Assembly: GCF_042666875.1 (NCBI RefSeq)
Contig: NZ_JBHTCX010000012.1
Coordinates: 1-64,000, forward strand
Length of the DNA stretch: 64,000 bases
Direction: 5' to 3'
Source: Brachybacterium sp042666875
Lineage (GTDB): Bacteria > Actinomycetota > Actinomycetes > Actinomycetales > Dermabacteraceae
Under the pieces are notes generated by a model that had not been told where the DNA came from, searched no databases, and worked only from the letters and a program-made list of their open reading frames with translations. Shown in pieces: positions 62,785 through 64,000 of the stretch. A program made the translations under genes and the position numbers. Numbering within the stretch: position 1 is the stretch's first letter; the number at the start of each line of letters is the position of its first letter.

Positions 62785-63141
62785 ATGACCACGACCACCG
62801 AGCGCCCCGCCGCGACGCACGGCGTCACCCTCACGTCCGGTGCGGCGGAGAAGGTCTCGACCCTGCTGGAGCAGGAGGGCCGCGACGACCTGCGCCTGCG
62901 TATCGCCGTGCAGCCCGGAGGCTGCTCCGGCCTGATCTACCAGCTCTACTTCGACGAGCGCCTGATGGACGACGACCTGGTCGCCGACTTCGAGGGCGTG
63001 GAGGTCATCGTCGACAAGATGAGCTCCCCGTACCTCACCGGTGCGGTGATCGACTTCGCCGACACGATCGAGAAGCAGGGCTTCACGATCGACAACCCCA
63101 ACGCGCAGAGCTCTTGCGCGTGCGGCGACTCCTTCGGCTGA
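62785..63141 (+). CDS. erpA: Iron-sulfur insertion protein ErpA/HesB type
   Basis: A 118-residue A-type Fe-S carrier. The three ligand cysteines are Cys47 in PGGCSGLIY and Cys111, Cys113 in SSCACGDSF. Conserved DKMSSPYLTGAVIDF is present. It passes clusters to apo-proteins. In mycobacteria the homologue (Rv2204c) also lies near ctaC. Confidence 0.93.
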   Translation: MTTTTERPAATHGVTLTSGAAEKVSTLLEQEGRDDLRLRIAVQPGGCSGLIYQLYFDERLMDDDLVADFEGVEVIVDKMSSPYLTGAVIDFADTIEKQGFTIDNPNAQSSCACGDSFG

Positions 63142-63197
63142 TCCGCTCTCGCGACCACCCTCAGCAGGGGGTCGCGGCGCTCGGCGCACAGCATGAT

Positions 63198-63244
63198 CGG
63201 GCCCGGCCCGGTGACGATCTCGTCACCTGGTCGGGCCCGTTTTT
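63198..63244 (+). terminator. Rho-independent terminator of erpA
   Basis: Arms 63198-63217 and 63220-63239 pair over 20 positions with two mismatches (ends CGGGCCCG). TTTTT at 63240-63244 follows. It is the only hairpin in the window with a clear T run. Confidence 0.9.
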
Positions 63245-63331
63245 GGTCTCAGCACGGCCGTCTGCGCATCACAGGGCGATGACGGCCCGCCGACGGCGCG
63301 TGCCGGTGAGCAACGCACCCCGCGAAAGCCG

Positions 63332-63516
63332 TATGATGACGACGTGCCGTTATGTGCCGGGCCTGAGCGCGGCACTGCCCGCTCTCCGGAGCGGGCGCGG
63401 CACCGTGGGCAGGTCCCCGCCCACACCAGTACCAGCTCCGCAGTCCGGAACCTGGCTCGCGCATCGCGCGGACCGGCCCCCGAGACACGGAGACGACGAG
63501 CGGAAGGTCATTCCCT
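63332..63516 (+). promoter_or_regulatory. ctaC promoter and structured leader
   Basis: TATGAT at 63332-63337 is a good -10. The leader of about 170 bases holds two perfect hairpins: GCCCGCTC/GAGCGGGC at 63377-63396 and GTGGGC/GCCCAC at 63405-63424. GGAAGG at 63502-63507 is the ribosome site. No known riboswitch is recognised. Confidence 0.5.
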
Positions 63517-64000
63517 GTGATCCCCCAGGTCCCCCAGCGCTCACGGCGCGGACGCCGCGTGGCCGCGGCAGGCCTCGCCCTGGCCACCCTGGTCCTCTCC
63601 GGCTGCACGGACGAGCAGCTGCGCGGCTTCTTGCCCGGCTACTCCGACGGCGAGGTCACCAACCAGACCGGCCGGATCACGGACCTGTGGGTCGGTTCCT
63701 GGGTCGTGCTGGTGGCCGTCGGCCTCATCGTGTGGGGTCTGACCATCTGGTGCGCCATCGCCTACCGTCGTCGCAAGAACGAGACGGGCTACCCGATCCA
63801 GCTGCGCTACCACGTGCCGCTGGAGATGATGTTCACCCTGCTCCCGGTGGTCATGGTGCTCACGTTCTTCTACTTCACCTCGCGGGACATCCGGGAGATC
63901 GAGCACCTCGAGGAGAACCCGGACGTCACCGTCCACGTCGTGGCCAAGCAGTGGAGCTGGGACTTCAGCTACCTCGAGGAGGACGTGCACGAGCCCGCCG
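63517..64000 (+). CDS. ctaC: Cytochrome c oxidase subunit II, N-terminal part
   Basis: The first 161 residues, cut by the window edge. GTG start at 63517 with GGAAGG before it. A basic N terminus leads to a lipoprotein signal with lipobox LVLSGC (Cys30 lipidated). Two membrane helices follow (WVGSWVVLVAVGLIVWGLTI; MMFTLLPVVMVLTFFYF), then the start of the CuA domain with VVAKQWSWDFSYLE, the tryptophan-rich electron-entry region. The CuA ligands lie beyond the edge. Function: membrane-bound terminal oxidase of the aa3 branch. Confidence 0.92.
   Translation, partial: MIPQVPQRSRRGRRVAAAGLALATLVLSGCTDEQLRGFLPGYSDGEVTNQTGRITDLWVGSWVVLVAVGLIVWGLTIWCAIAYRRRKNETGYPIQLRYHVPLEMMFTLLPVVMVLTFFYFTSRDIREIEHLEENPDVTVHVVAKQWSWDFSYLEEDVHEPA

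Overview
The window is very GC-rich chromosomal DNA from an actinobacterium. GTG starts are common, stop/start overlaps of the ATGA or GTGA type are frequent, and gene order follows blocks conserved across Actinobacteria: recN/steA/steB/pyrG, ruvCAB/yajC/secDF/apt/rel, glgX/treY/treZ, and erpA/ctaC. The order and protein features fit Micrococcales, plausibly a Brachybacterium-like Dermabacteraceae member; that placement is inference, not a database result. No phage, complete IS element, CRISPR array or rRNA gene is visible.

Left third (about 0.5-15.4 kb): one long + strand run of overlapping genes: TPR-like protein, HAD phosphatase, tlyA, NAD kinase, recN, steA, steB, a MraY/WecA-like membrane protein, a MurJ-like flippase, a GT4 glycosyltransferase, then pyrG and an ADP-ribose-type NUDIX hydrolase. 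Inserted between the division proteins SteA/SteB and pyrG, the three lipid-glycan genes form the most interesting uncharacterised module in the window.

From 15.4 to 28.5 kb are short units: a VOC protein, a quinone-reductase-like flavoprotein with a divergent HxlR regulator, RNase D with DUF3000, msrB, an alpha/beta hydrolase, zapE, and a sugar-acid cluster (GntR, four dehydrogenases, a GntP permease). From 28.5 to 35.1 kb lies the minus-strand operon glgX-treY-treZ, which converts glycogen to trehalose. From 35.3 to 36.3 kb are six tRNA genes in two divergent groups, followed by a repeat-rich 490-base gap before thrS.

The right half (36.7-64 kb) is housekeeping: thrS and a HIT hydrolase; a PrsW-like protease; yebC; ruvC-ruvA-ruvB; yajC-secD-secF-apt-rel; an orphan AbiEi-like protein; a DUF349 protein; hisS with a microsatellite tail; thioredoxin; a DEAD-box helicase; aspS; DUF3043; an M20 peptidase; erpA; and the start of ctaC, cut by the right edge.

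Two patterns recur. Many solo or first genes have a TAnnnT -10 box only 6-8 bases before the start codon, predicting leaderless mRNAs (pyrG, hydrolase, zapE, glgX, ruvA, DUF3000, DUF3043, M20 and perhaps msrB). Long perfect or wobble-paired hairpins close most operons. All functions are read from sequence motifs and gene order; no search was run.
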